Shown here piece by piece: positions 25,920-33,554 of a DNA stretch of 64,000 nt (positions within the stretch are counted from its first letter, which is position 1; every line of letters starts with the position of its first letter). Location: NCBI GenBank assembly GCA_036559195.1, contig DATBTN010000057.1, positions 123,591 to 187,590 on the forward strand. Direction: 5' to 3'. This DNA is from Candidatus Baltobacteraceae bacterium (GTDB lineage Bacteria; Vulcanimicrobiota; Vulcanimicrobiia; Vulcanimicrobiales; Vulcanimicrobiaceae). The notes below the pieces were generated by a model. It had not been told where the DNA came from. It saw only the letters and a program-made list of their open reading frames with translations, and did not search any database. Made by a program: the position numbers and the translations under genes.

Positions 25920-26155
25920 CGCGGCAGCACGTTCCGCTCCGGCAGTGCGTCGGCTGTCGCGAGCGAAAAGATCAGGCGTCGCTGCTCCGGTTCGTTCGCG
26001 GCAGCGACGGCGTCTGGCGGGCGGACCCCGCTCGATCGCCGCGCCTGCCCGGACGCGGAGTCTATCTCTGCTCGCACGAATGTGCCGGGCGCGCGGCAAA
26101 GAATAAGCGGTATCCGGGTCTTGCATCCATGGCCGTCGAATGCGGGTTCAAGTAA
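25919..26155 (+). CDS. ylxR: YlxR (DUF448) RNA-binding protein, ACG start proposed
   Basis: A 78-residue frame with the YlxR signature RQCVGCRERKDQASLLRFVR, DPARSPRLPGRGVYLC and HECAGRAAKNKR. YlxR is a small nucleoid/RNA-binding protein usually found between nusA and infB. There is no ATG, GTG or TTG in frame before the conserved Cys block. An ACG at 25919 overlaps the nusA stop (TAACG, where TAATG would be usual) and lies nine bases after GGAGG (25905-25909), so ACG initiation is the best reading. The companion gene ylxQ is absent. Confidence 0.8.
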   Translation, partial: TRQHVPLRQCVGCRERKDQASLLRFVRGSDGVWRADPARSPRLPGRGVYLCSHECAGRAAKNKRYPGLASMAVECGFK

Positions 26156-26172
26156 GGTTAAGGTTGACGATT

Positions 26173-26201
26173 TTGACATGCTGAAACATGAAAACTAATT
26201 T
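26173..26201 (+). promoter_or_regulatory. Candidate internal promoter for infB
   Basis: TTGACA (26173-26178), a 17-bp spacer and TAATTT (26196-26201). The -35 is perfect, the -10 weak. It would give infB a leader of about 145 nt independent of rimP-nusA transcription. Confidence 0.45.
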
Positions 26202-26249
26202 TACTCGCCATGCTCGATAGGAGCGGCGCAGAATGAACTGACGTGGCCA

Positions 26250-26340
26250 ACCCACCTGTGTTTGGGGGTCCCACGTTGGTGGGGCCTTAGCGCCATTAAA
26301 CAGCACGGGGTCCCCAACGGCGCAGAGCGCGTTGGGGTGG
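26250..26340 (+). promoter_or_regulatory. Structured infB leader
   Basis: Hairpins include CCCAC-GTTG-GTGGGG (26270-26284) and CCCCAAC...GTTGGGG (26312-26337, with inner GCGC-AGA-GCGC). The second ends four bases before the GAAAGG ribosome binding site of infB (26341-26346). GTTGG of the first could instead pair with CCAAC of the second, so two mutually exclusive folds are possible. Confidence 0.4.
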
Positions 26341-26352
26341 GAAAGGTAGAAG

Positions 26353-29208
26353 TTGGCTACGGGAAAAGTTCGAATATTTGAGCTCGCAAAAGAAGTCGGG
26401 CTCTCGTCTAAAGAGCTCATTACGCTCTTTAACGAGCGTCTGACGGGCGTCTTCGAGGCGAAGAATCAGCTCAGCGTCGTCCCCGATCATATCGCCGATC
26501 TGGTCCGCAGCGTGTTGCTCAAACCGGCGGCGTCTGCGAAGGCGCCCGCGAAAGCTGCGGCTCCCGCCAAGGCGGCGGCTCCCAAAGCGACGGCTTCCAA
26601 AACGGCGGCTCCCGTCTCTCCGGCTCCGGCGGCGCCCGCCGTCGCGGCCGCACCCCCCGAGCCGATTCCGAGCCTCAAACCGGTCTCGGCTACTTCGCGC
26701 AAACCCGCCGCGAAAAAAGCCGCTCCGGCCGTCGCCGCCGCGCCCGTGCCGCAAGCCGCCGCGTCCCCGGTGCCGGAAGCCGCGCCCGTCGCTGCGAGCG
26801 TGCCCGTCGCAACGGCTCCCGTCGAGGCCGCGGAACCCGTCGCCGAACCGATCGTCGTTGAACCGGCGCCGGTCGTCGTCCCCAAACCGGTAGCGCCCAA
26901 GCGCGCCGCCGCGCCCAAACCGGCCGCGCCGGATATCCCGATTCCGCGCCTGCAGCCCGTGCCGCAAGGGCAGAACTCCATTCTTCCTCCGCGCCGTCCG
27001 GCACCGCCGCCGCCGACCACGTCGGCCTCGGCCTCGCCCGGGCCCGCCACCGGTATTCCCGGACGCCCGGGAGTCGCACCCCGGCCCGGCCAGCCCGGCG
27101 TCCCGCAGCCTCCGCAATTGGGAGCCAACGGTCAACACATTCCGCAGCCGGGTCGCTTGATCTCGGCCGCGCCGGCACGCCGTCCGGCGGGTAACGGTCC
27201 GTTCCGTCCGATCGCCGGCGGCACCGCGCCGCCGCGCCCCTTCGGCGCCGGACCGCCGCGTCCGGGCGCGCCCGCATCGCCGACGGAGGCCCCAACCCCG
27301 AGTGCCGGCGGCCGCCCGGGCGATCGCTCGCGCCATTTCGACGACAAACTCAACAAGAAAGATCGCGAAAAGGAGATGCTCCTCGAACGGGAGCGCAATC
27401 GCAGCAAGAAGCGGCCCGAGGCCGCTCCCGCGCCCATCGTGGCGAAGCTCGAAGCGATCGAGATTCCCGATCTGTTGACGGTGCAGGAACTCGCTACCTC
27501 GATGATCGTTCCCGCGAAAGACATCATCAAAGAGCTCATCAAGATGGGCACGATGGCGACGATCAATCAGAACATCTCGAGCGACGTCGCTATTTCGGTC
27601 GCGAAGAAGTTCGGATTTAATGCGGTCGTAAAAGAAGCCGGCCAAGAAGTCACGGTCGAGCAAGAAGAAGACAAACCCGAGATGATGACGCCGCGTCCGC
27701 CGGTGGTCACCGTTCTCGGTCACGTCGACCACGGCAAGACCTCACTGCTCGACCGCATTCGCGTCGCCAATGTAGCGAGCGGCGAAGCCGGCGGCATCAC
27801 GCAGAAAATCGGCGCTTATACGGTGGAAAAAGGCGGTCGCGCCATCACCTTCATCGATACGCCGGGCCACGAAGCGTTCACTGCGATGCGCGCGCGCGGC
27901 GCGAAAGCCGCCGACGTGGCGATCCTCGTGGTCGCCGCCGACGACGGCGTCATGCCGCAGACGCGCGAGGCGATCAGCCACGCCAAAGCGGCCGAGATGC
28001 CGATCGTCGTGGCGATCAACAAGATCGATAAGGAAAACGCGCAACCCGATCGCGTCAAGCAGCAGTTGATGGAACTCGGCCTGCAGCCGGTCGATTGGGG
28101 AGGCAAGGTCGAGATGGTTCCCGTTTCGGCGCGCACCGGCGACGGCATCGACTCGCTGCTCGAAACGGTGTTGCTCGAAGCCGACATCCGCGATCTCAAG
28201 GCGAACAAAAATCGTCGCGCCACCGGCGTCGTCATCGAATCCGCACTCTCCAAAGGCCGCGGTGCGGTCGCGACCGTGCTCGTTCAGAACGGCACGCTGC
28301 GCGTCGGCGACATCGTGGTGGTCGGCGGAACGTTCGGTAAGATCCGCGCGCTCGTGGACGATAAGGGCAAGCAAGTGAAGAAGGCCGGGCCCTCGATGCC
28401 GGTCGAGATCATGGGCTTGCAAGACATTCCATCGGCCGGCGACACCTTGATGGTCGTCAGCGACGAACGCGTCGCTCGCGAAACCGCCGAGAAGCGCAAG
28501 ACGCGTCGCCGCGACACGCGTATCGCCGCGACGAGCACTCAGCGCGTCTCGCTCGAGACCTTCATGTCGATGCCGACCGAAGGCAAGAAGACGCTCAACC
28601 TCATCATCAAGGCCGACGGCCAAGGCTCGGTCGAAGCGTTGCGCGCCCGCATGGAATCGCTCTCGACCGAAGAGGTGGACATTCGCGTCATCCTCGGCGG
28701 CGTCGGCGCGATCACGCCCAACGACGTCAACTTGGCGAGCGCTTCGAACGCCGTGCTCATCGGCTTCAACATCCGACCCGACGAAACGGTCAAACGACTG
28801 GCGGAGAACGAAGCGGTCGATCTGCGGTTCTACCAGGTGATCTACGAAGTCGAAGACGATCTGAAGAAGGCGATGCGCGGGATGCTCGCGCCGATCGCGC
28901 GCGAGGTGACGCTCGGTCACGCCGAAGTGCGTCAGATCTTCAAGGTCAGCAAAGTCGGCACGATCGTCGGCTGCTACATCAAGGACGGCAAGATCACGCG
29001 CAACGCGAAGGTTCGCGTGCTGCGCGATTCGGTCGTGATCTTCGATGGCGAAATCGAGAGTCTGCGCCGCGTCAAGGACGACGTCCGCGAGGTTGCCGAA
29101 GGGTACGAATGCGGTATTCAGGTCGCGAAGTTCCAGGACTTCAAAGATGGCGATGTGATCGAGGCGTATATGATCGAGCATGTGGCTGCGGAGTTGACCA
29201 CGGCGTGA
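26353..29208 (+). CDS. infB: Translation initiation factor IF-2
   Basis: A 951-residue IF-2 that brings fMet-tRNA to the 30S subunit. TTG 26353 is preceded by GAAAGG. A short N-terminal IF2N domain (VRIFELAKEVGLSSKELITL) is followed by about 280 residues of Ala/Pro/Lys low-complexity linker and a second IF2N-like block near residue 370. The GTPase core follows with GHVDHGKTSLLD (G1), DTPGHEAF (G3) and NKIDK (G4), then domains II to IV ending with the QVAKFQDFKDGD motif. The long linker is normal for GC-rich bacteria. A structured repeat begins 12 bp after the stop. Confidence 0.95.
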   Translation: MATGKVRIFELAKEVGLSSKELITLFNERLTGVFEAKNQLSVVPDHIADLVRSVLLKPAASAKAPAKAAAPAKAAAPKATASKTAAPVSPAPAAPAVAAAPPEPIPSLKPVSATSRKPAAKKAAPAVAAAPVPQAAASPVPEAAPVAASVPVATAPVEAAEPVAEPIVVEPAPVVVPKPVAPKRAAAPKPAAPDIPIPRLQPVPQGQNSILPPRRPAPPPPTTSASASPGPATGIPGRPGVAPRPGQPGVPQPPQLGANGQHIPQPGRLISAAPARRPAGNGPFRPIAGGTAPPRPFGAGPPRPGAPASPTEAPTPSAGGRPGDRSRHFDDKLNKKDREKEMLLERERNRSKKRPEAAPAPIVAKLEAIEIPDLLTVQELATSMIVPAKDIIKELIKMGTMATINQNISSDVAISVAKKFGFNAVVKEAGQEVTVEQEEDKPEMMTPRPPVVTVLGHVDHGKTSLLDRIRVANVASGEAGGITQKIGAYTVEKGGRAITFIDTPGHEAFTAMRARGAKAADVAILVVAADDGVMPQTREAISHAKAAEMPIVVAINKIDKENAQPDRVKQQLMELGLQPVDWGGKVEMVPVSARTGDGIDSLLETVLLEADIRDLKANKNRRATGVVIESALSKGRGAVATVLVQNGTLRVGDIVVVGGTFGKIRALVDDKGKQVKKAGPSMPVEIMGLQDIPSAGDTLMVVSDERVARETAEKRKTRRRDTRIAATSTQRVSLETFMSMPTEGKKTLNLIIKADGQGSVEALRARMESLSTEEVDIRVILGGVGAITPNDVNLASASNAVLIGFNIRPDETVKRLAENEAVDLRFYQVIYEVEDDLKKAMRGMLAPIAREVTLGHAEVRQIFKVSKVGTIVGCYIKDGKITRNAKVRVLRDSVVIFDGEIESLRRVKDDVREVAEGYECGIQVAKFQDFKDGDVIEAYMIEHVAAELTTA

Positions 29209-29220
29209 TGGTTCGTGCCG

Positions 29221-29387
29221 GCTTACGCGGGGGGACGTCGCCGTCGGGCTCGATTCGTCGGGACGCCCGCTTTTTCGCATCGTGCGAAAAAGCTGCTTCC
29301 TTCGTCGTCGCTCCCGCCATCCTGGCTTCGCTCCTCCCTCAGAGCCCCGCCGAAACGAACCCGACGACGACGTCCCCCCGCGTAAGC
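29221..29387. repeat. Structured repeat element, copy A (long stem with conserved core)
   Basis: Bases 29221-29262 are nearly perfectly complementary to 29346-29387 (about 42 pairs, few mismatches). They enclose an 83-bp core (29263-29345) that itself contains a palindrome, CTTTTTCGCA-TCG-TGCGAAAAAG. The core is about 90 percent identical to that of copy B at 48822-48972, while the inner part of the stem differs. It fills the infB-rbfA gap, and no gene is credible inside it. Confidence 0.85.
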
Positions 29388-29435
29388 GGGATGTGTTTTG
29401 GATTGCGTGGCGTTCGACAAGTGACAACGTAAGGA

Positions 29436-29798
29436 ATGAAGGAGCAGCGGCGGGCTCGGATCGATCATGAGATTCAGCGGGTGTTGGGGAAGGTGATCGC
29501 GCAGGATCTTAAGGATCCTCGGCTTGGTTTTACGACGGTGACGCGCGTGGAGATAACCTCGGATCTGCAGCATGCGAAGGTGTACGTTGCGATCATTGGG
29601 GATCGCCACGTCGCGCGGCAGACGATGGATGCTCTCGATCATGCGAGCGGGTTTTTGCGTGGCGAACTCGGGCACGAAATCAAACTCCGGCACGTACCGG
29701 ATCTCACGTTCGTGGAGGATCGCAGTACGGAAAAGGCGATCGCCCTTGCAAAGACGCTGCGGGAAGACGCGCGTCCTCCCGCTACGAAAGAGGGTTAA
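29436..29798 (+). CDS. rbfA: Ribosome-binding factor A
   Basis: A 120-residue KH-like protein that assists 16S maturation. Typical N-terminus RRARIDHEIQRVLGKVIAQ, then DPRLGFTTVTRVEIT and AKVYVAI, with the LRHVPDLTFVEDRS C-terminal strand. It comes after the structured repeat and directly precedes nrnA (no gap), the usual infB-rbfA-nrnA-truB-ribF order. Confidence 0.93.
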   Translation: MKEQRRARIDHEIQRVLGKVIAQDLKDPRLGFTTVTRVEITSDLQHAKVYVAIIGDRHVARQTMDALDHASGFLRGELGHEIKLRHVPDLTFVEDRSTEKAIALAKTLREDARPPATKEG

Positions 29799-30779
29799 AT
29801 GATCGACGAGAAACCGATCGCCGATAGCACCGACGTCGTCGTTGGCGAACTGCTCGCACGACCGGCCTTCGTTATGGTCAGCCACGTCAAGCCCGACGGC
29901 GACACGCTCGGTGCCGGGCTAGCGCTCGGGCTCGCGCTCAAAAAGCTGGGCAAACGCGTACAGTACTTTCAACAGGATGCGGTGCCGCGCAATCTGCGGT
30001 TCTTGCCCGACGCGCAGTTCGTTTCGCGCGACGTTCCGGCGGACTTGCCGGCCGACGCGCTGTGGGTCTTTTGCGACATGAGCGATATGGGTCGCGCCGG
30101 TGAGTTTCTGCCGGTGCTCGATCGCGCGAACGTGCTCGATATCGATCATCATCTCGGAAACGCCCATTTCGGCAAGCTCAATTTCGTGTTGCCGAGCGAA
30201 TGTTCGACCGGTACGTGCGTCGTGCATCTGCTGCGCGGGCTCGGCGTCGAGATCGATCCGGAGATCGCGACCTGTCTGCTCACCACGATCATGACCGATA
30301 CCGGCGGATTCATTCACAGCAACACGACGGCCGAGGTCTTGCAGCTCTCCGCCGATTTGATGATTGCGGGCGCCGACAAGGAACGGATCACCGAGGAGAT
30401 ATTCGCCAATAAGCGCCTCGCGGCGCTCAAGCTGCTCGGTCGCGCGCTCGACGAAGCCGTCCCGGCACACGAGGGGCGCTACATGTATTCGTTCGTCGAC
30501 GAAGCGATGCTCGCCGCGTGCGGCGCCGACGGCGAGGACACCGAGGAGATCGTCAATCACCTGCGATCGGTCGAAGGCGTTGAAGTGGCTGCGCTCTTCA
30601 AGGCCTACGACGGCGACATTCGCGTGAGTATGCGTTCCAGCGGTCGCGTCAACGTGCAGAGCGCGGCGGCTCGGTTGGGCGGCGGCGGACACTTCCGCGC
30701 GTCGGGATTGACCTTCGCGGGAACGCTGAAGGATGCGATCGCCGCGGTCGACGCGGCACTCGTGGCCGAAGGACTTTAA
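29799..30779 (+). CDS. nrnA: DHH-family phosphoesterase NrnA (oligoribonuclease / pAp phosphatase)
   Basis: A 326-residue DHH/DHHA1 protein. Metal-ligand motifs: SHVKPDGDTLGAG (DGD, about residues 28-40), FCDMSD (about 91) and the DHH triad in VLDIDHHLGN (about 110), followed by a DTGGFIHSNTT segment. The C-terminal DHHA1 region has GRVNVQSAAARLGGGGHFRASG. NrnA degrades nanoRNA and dephosphorylates 3'-phosphoadenosine 5'-phosphate. It lies between rbfA and truB as in many bacteria. Confidence 0.92.
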   Translation: MIDEKPIADSTDVVVGELLARPAFVMVSHVKPDGDTLGAGLALGLALKKLGKRVQYFQQDAVPRNLRFLPDAQFVSRDVPADLPADALWVFCDMSDMGRAGEFLPVLDRANVLDIDHHLGNAHFGKLNFVLPSECSTGTCVVHLLRGLGVEIDPEIATCLLTTIMTDTGGFIHSNTTAEVLQLSADLMIAGADKERITEEIFANKRLAALKLLGRALDEAVPAHEGRYMYSFVDEAMLAACGADGEDTEEIVNHLRSVEGVEVAALFKAYDGDIRVSMRSSGRVNVQSAAARLGGGGHFRASGLTFAGTLKDAIAAVDAALVAEGL

Positions 30780-30807
30780 TCATCCTCCGCACGCTCACCT
30801 AAACGCG

Positions 30808-31683
30808 ATGCTCGGGTTCGTCAACGTCTTCAAACCTGCGGGCCCCACGTCGGCACAGGTCGTCGCGCGGCTGCGCCGGATTTACGGACTGTACTCGCGG
30901 GATCGCAAGATCGGTGTCGGCCATCTCGGTACGCTCGATCCGCAGGCCGCCGGAGTTCTTCCGATCGCCGTAGGCAAGGCTACGCGTTTGATTCCGCTCC
31001 TGACGGATCAACGTAAGGCCTACGTTTGCACGCTCGTGCTGGGGCGCTCCACGACCACCGGCGACGCGCTCGGCGAAACGATCGCGACGGCCGAGGTGCC
31101 GCGCGACTTCGAACGCCGCATACGCGAGACGCTCGCGCGTTTCTTAGGCAAGATCGCGCAGATTCCGCCAATGTATAGCGCGGTTCATCACGAGGGCAAG
31201 CGTCTGTACGAATTGGCGCGCGAAGGCAAAGAGGTCGAACGCAAGCCTCGCGACGTCACGATCTACGCGATCACGCTGCTCGGCGTCGAAGGCTCCGCGA
31301 CCGCCCGTCTGCGCGTTGCGTGCAGCGAGGGCACGTACGTGCGAACGCTCTGCGAGGACGTGGGCGCTTCACTCGGGCTGCCGGCTCACATGGGCTCGCT
31401 CGTGCGCGAAGCCTCCGGTCCGTTCGTGCTCTACGAAGCGCGCACGATCGACGAGATCGCCGACGCTCCGCGAGAGGCGCTCATCGCGCCCGAGCACATC
31501 ATTCCGTTTCCAACCATCGTGCTGGATTTGCGTCATTCGGCGGACTTTCGCGCGGGTCGCGTCGTGCCGCTGCCGGACGGAGCGGCGGCCAAACACGTTT
31601 TCGTGCGCGACGAGTCGCGCACGCTCGTGGGCGTCGGCGAAACGCACGGCGCGCTGCTCTCGCCGCGCAAGGTCTTTGTATGA
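30808..31683 (+). CDS. truB: tRNA pseudouridine-55 synthase TruB
   Basis: A 291-residue TruB that makes pseudouridine 55 in tRNA. N-terminal GFVNVFKPAGPTSAQVV and the catalytic motif GVGHLGTLDPQAAGVLPIA (Asp near residue 43) are intact, followed by KAYVCTLVLG and RVACSEGTYVRTLCEDVG. ATG 30808 starts exactly at the conserved N-terminus; the frame upstream overlaps nrnA and is not used. The stop overlaps ribF as ATGA. Confidence 0.93.
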   Translation: MLGFVNVFKPAGPTSAQVVARLRRIYGLYSRDRKIGVGHLGTLDPQAAGVLPIAVGKATRLIPLLTDQRKAYVCTLVLGRSTTTGDALGETIATAEVPRDFERRIRETLARFLGKIAQIPPMYSAVHHEGKRLYELAREGKEVERKPRDVTIYAITLLGVEGSATARLRVACSEGTYVRTLCEDVGASLGLPAHMGSLVREASGPFVLYEARTIDEIADAPREALIAPEHIIPFPTIVLDLRHSADFRAGRVVPLPDGAAAKHVFVRDESRTLVGVGETHGALLSPRKVFV

Positions 31684-32594
31684 AGCTGCATCACGCACTG
31701 GTGCGCGAAGTGAAAACGCCGCTCGTGGTTGCGATCGGGTTCTTCGATGGATTTCATCGCGGGCATGGAGATCTGGCCAAAACGGTCGCGCGGCTGCGCA
31801 AGCCGGGCTGGCAGACCGGCGTCGTTACCTTCGCCAATCACCCCGCATCGTTTCTGCGGCCGGGAGCGGAGCCGCCGCTGCTCTCGACGCCCGAAGAGCG
31901 CATCGATCTGCTCGCGCGCGCCGGATTCGACGAATGTTTCTTCGTGCCGTTCGATGCATCGGTCGCCTCGCAATCGGCCGAACATTTCTTGCGCGACACC
32001 TTGATCGGCGAGCTCGGGGTGCGCGGCGTCGTCGTCGGTTCGACGTTTCGATTCGGTCGCAAACGCACGGGAGACACGACGCTTATGCGGCGCATCTTCG
32101 ACGAGTACGGCGTCGCTTTCGCACCGGTCGTGAATAGTTTGGATGAGGGCGAGCGGATCTCGAGCACGCGAATACGTGCGGAGATCGCCGCCGGCAACCT
32201 CGAAACCGCGGATCGGCTGCTCGGACACAGCTACGAATTGCGCGGCCGCGTCGTGCTAGGTGCGGGGCGCGGGCACGACCTCGGTTTTCCCACCGCAAAC
32301 CTCGAACTGCCCCGCAAACTCTTGCCCAAGGACGGCGTCTACGCGGCGCTCGCGCGGCACGACGGCCGCGATTATGCGGCGCTCGCGTCGATCGGAACCA
32401 ATCCGACCTTCGGCGAGGGCGACCGCACGATCGAAGTGTGGATGCGGGATTTTCACGAAAGCATCTACGGACACGAGTTGAGCGTACGAGAGTTACGGTT
32501 CGTTCGCGAGCAGCGGAAATACGAGAACGCGGACGAATTGCTCGAACAGATGCAACGGGACACGCGCGCGATCGCGTACCCGTCGTACGGCTAA
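31680..32594 (+). CDS. ribF: Bifunctional riboflavin kinase / FMN adenylyltransferase RibF
   Basis: A 304-residue enzyme making FMN and FAD. N-terminal adenylyltransferase motifs: VAIGFFDGFHRGHGDLA (about residues 17-33), TFANHP, and SSTRIRAEIAAGNLE near residue 161. The C-terminal flavokinase motifs are GAGRGHDLGFPTANLELP (about 196-213), GTNPTFGEG and the late RELRFVREQRKYEN. ATG 31680 overlaps the truB stop. Operon end; the TlpA-like gene follows after 15 bp. Confidence 0.94.
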   Translation: MKLHHALVREVKTPLVVAIGFFDGFHRGHGDLAKTVARLRKPGWQTGVVTFANHPASFLRPGAEPPLLSTPEERIDLLARAGFDECFFVPFDASVASQSAEHFLRDTLIGELGVRGVVVGSTFRFGRKRTGDTTLMRRIFDEYGVAFAPVVNSLDEGERISSTRIRAEIAAGNLETADRLLGHSYELRGRVVLGAGRGHDLGFPTANLELPRKLLPKDGVYAALARHDGRDYAALASIGTNPTFGEGDRTIEVWMRDFHESIYGHELSVRELRFVREQRKYENADELLEQMQRDTRAIAYPSYG

Positions 32595-32609
32595 AGGGAA
32601 AGCAGATAC

Positions 32610-33095
32610 ATGAACAAACCTTCGGCGATCGCGGCGCTGTGCTTGGCGGCGCTGACTGCCTGCAGTAAGCCCGCTACGGTTGCGCGGGTCGGAGCGCGCG
32701 CACCCGATTGGACGATGCCGACCTCGGCCGGCCAAACGCTCGAGCTCTCGTCGTTACGGGGCAAAGCGGTCTATCTCAATTTTTTTGCCTCGTGGTGTAC
32801 GCCGTGCAATGCCGAAGCGCCCGACATTAACGCACTTCAAAAGCGCTACGCATCGAGAGGCCTGGCCGTCGTCGGCATCGACGAACTCGAGGGTCGCGCA
32901 AAGACCGCCGGGTTTGCGAAGAAATACGGATTGGTCTACCCCACGATCGTCGATTCAGGCCTGCTGCAGACGCAATACGCGATCAACGGCCTGCCCGTGC
33001 ACGTCTTCATCGCTCGCGACGGAACGATACAAAAGATCCGAGTCGGCGAGATGACCCACACCGAAATCGACGCCGCCATCCGTACCATTTTATAA
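32610..33095 (+). CDS. TlpA/ResA-like thioredoxin lipoprotein
   Basis: A 161-residue thiol-disulfide oxidoreductase. The N-terminus has a lipobox LTAC (Cys at residue 18), so it is probably a lipid-anchored envelope protein. The thioredoxin domain shows NFFASWCTPCNAEAP (redox WCTPC, about residues 57-61) and a cis-Pro region INGLPVHVFI. It may reduce cytochrome c-type or other extracytoplasmic thiols, but no ccm genes are nearby. AAAGGGAAAG lies before the ATG. Confidence 0.85.
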   Translation: MNKPSAIAALCLAALTACSKPATVARVGARAPDWTMPTSAGQTLELSSLRGKAVYLNFFASWCTPCNAEAPDINALQKRYASRGLAVVGIDELEGRAKTAGFAKKYGLVYPTIVDSGLLQTQYAINGLPVHVFIARDGTIQKIRVGEMTHTEIDAAIRTIL

Positions 33096-33149
33096 TCGTG
33101 CGGCTCGGCCGACAGGCCGAACGCCACGGATTCGCGCGGAAGTCAGTCT

Positions 33150-33332
33150 GTTTGTCATGCTGAGCCTGTCGAAGCATGAGGTTGTTTCGGCGCTTCGTCC
33201 TTCGACAAGCTCAGGATGACAACAGGCGCGTCGTCCTTCGACAAGCTCAGGATGACAGGGGTCCTTCGACAAGCTCAGGATGACAGGAGGCGGTCGTTGT
33301 TGTTTGTCATGCTGAGCCTGTCGAAGCACGAG
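33150..33332. repeat. Dispersed 25-bp repeat cluster, five copies
   Basis: Three copies in one orientation (33197-33222, 33233-33258, 33260-33285; all CC/GG type) are flanked by one oppositely oriented copy on each side (about 33151-33178 and 33302-33330; both GC/GC type). The cluster separates two converging genes and could form several stem-loops. A short GC hairpin, CGGCC-GACA-GGCCG, lies at 33109-33122. Confidence 0.85.
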
Positions 33333-33344
33333 CCCGAATCCTGC

Positions 33345-33554
33345 TTAGGCGCGACCCGAGAGCAGGCGCAGGAGCGCTTCGAGATGGAGGCCTGAGGCGT
33401 GGGCGGCCGACGCCGGCGTGGGCAGCGCGTAGAGAATCCCCAAAACGAGGACTAACGCGAACACGAGCATCGCCGGGGGGACCATATAGCGAGGCATGAT
33501 GGAGAGTATACCCTTTCTTCCGAGCATGCGTCCTAAAAGTTCCATGAAAGTCAT
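33345..33554 (-). CDS. Small single-pass membrane protein coupled to the Clp ATPase gene
   Basis: A 69-residue protein with one strong membrane segment ([20 protein letters not shown], about residues 29-48), a basic N-terminus and an amphipathic Leu-rich tail ([14 protein letters not shown]). Its ATG overlaps the stop of the Clp gene, so the two are co-translated. I do not recognise a family. A role as a membrane partner or adaptor of the ATPase is inferred from coupling only. Confidence 0.5.
   Translation of the reverse strand: MTFMELLGRMLGRKGILSIMPRYMVPPAMLVFALVLVLGILYALPTPASAAHASGLHLEALLRLLSGRA

Noticed and set aside
29221..29387. Structured repeat as an insertion sequence or coding gene
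   Set aside because: Too short for a transposase; the readable frames in both copies are not maintained with codon-like substitution, and no target-site duplications could be seen.
27742..29427. 561-codon antisense frame over infB and the structured repeat
   Set aside because: It runs antisense to conserved infB codons, and its N-terminal part is a translation of the repeat element.
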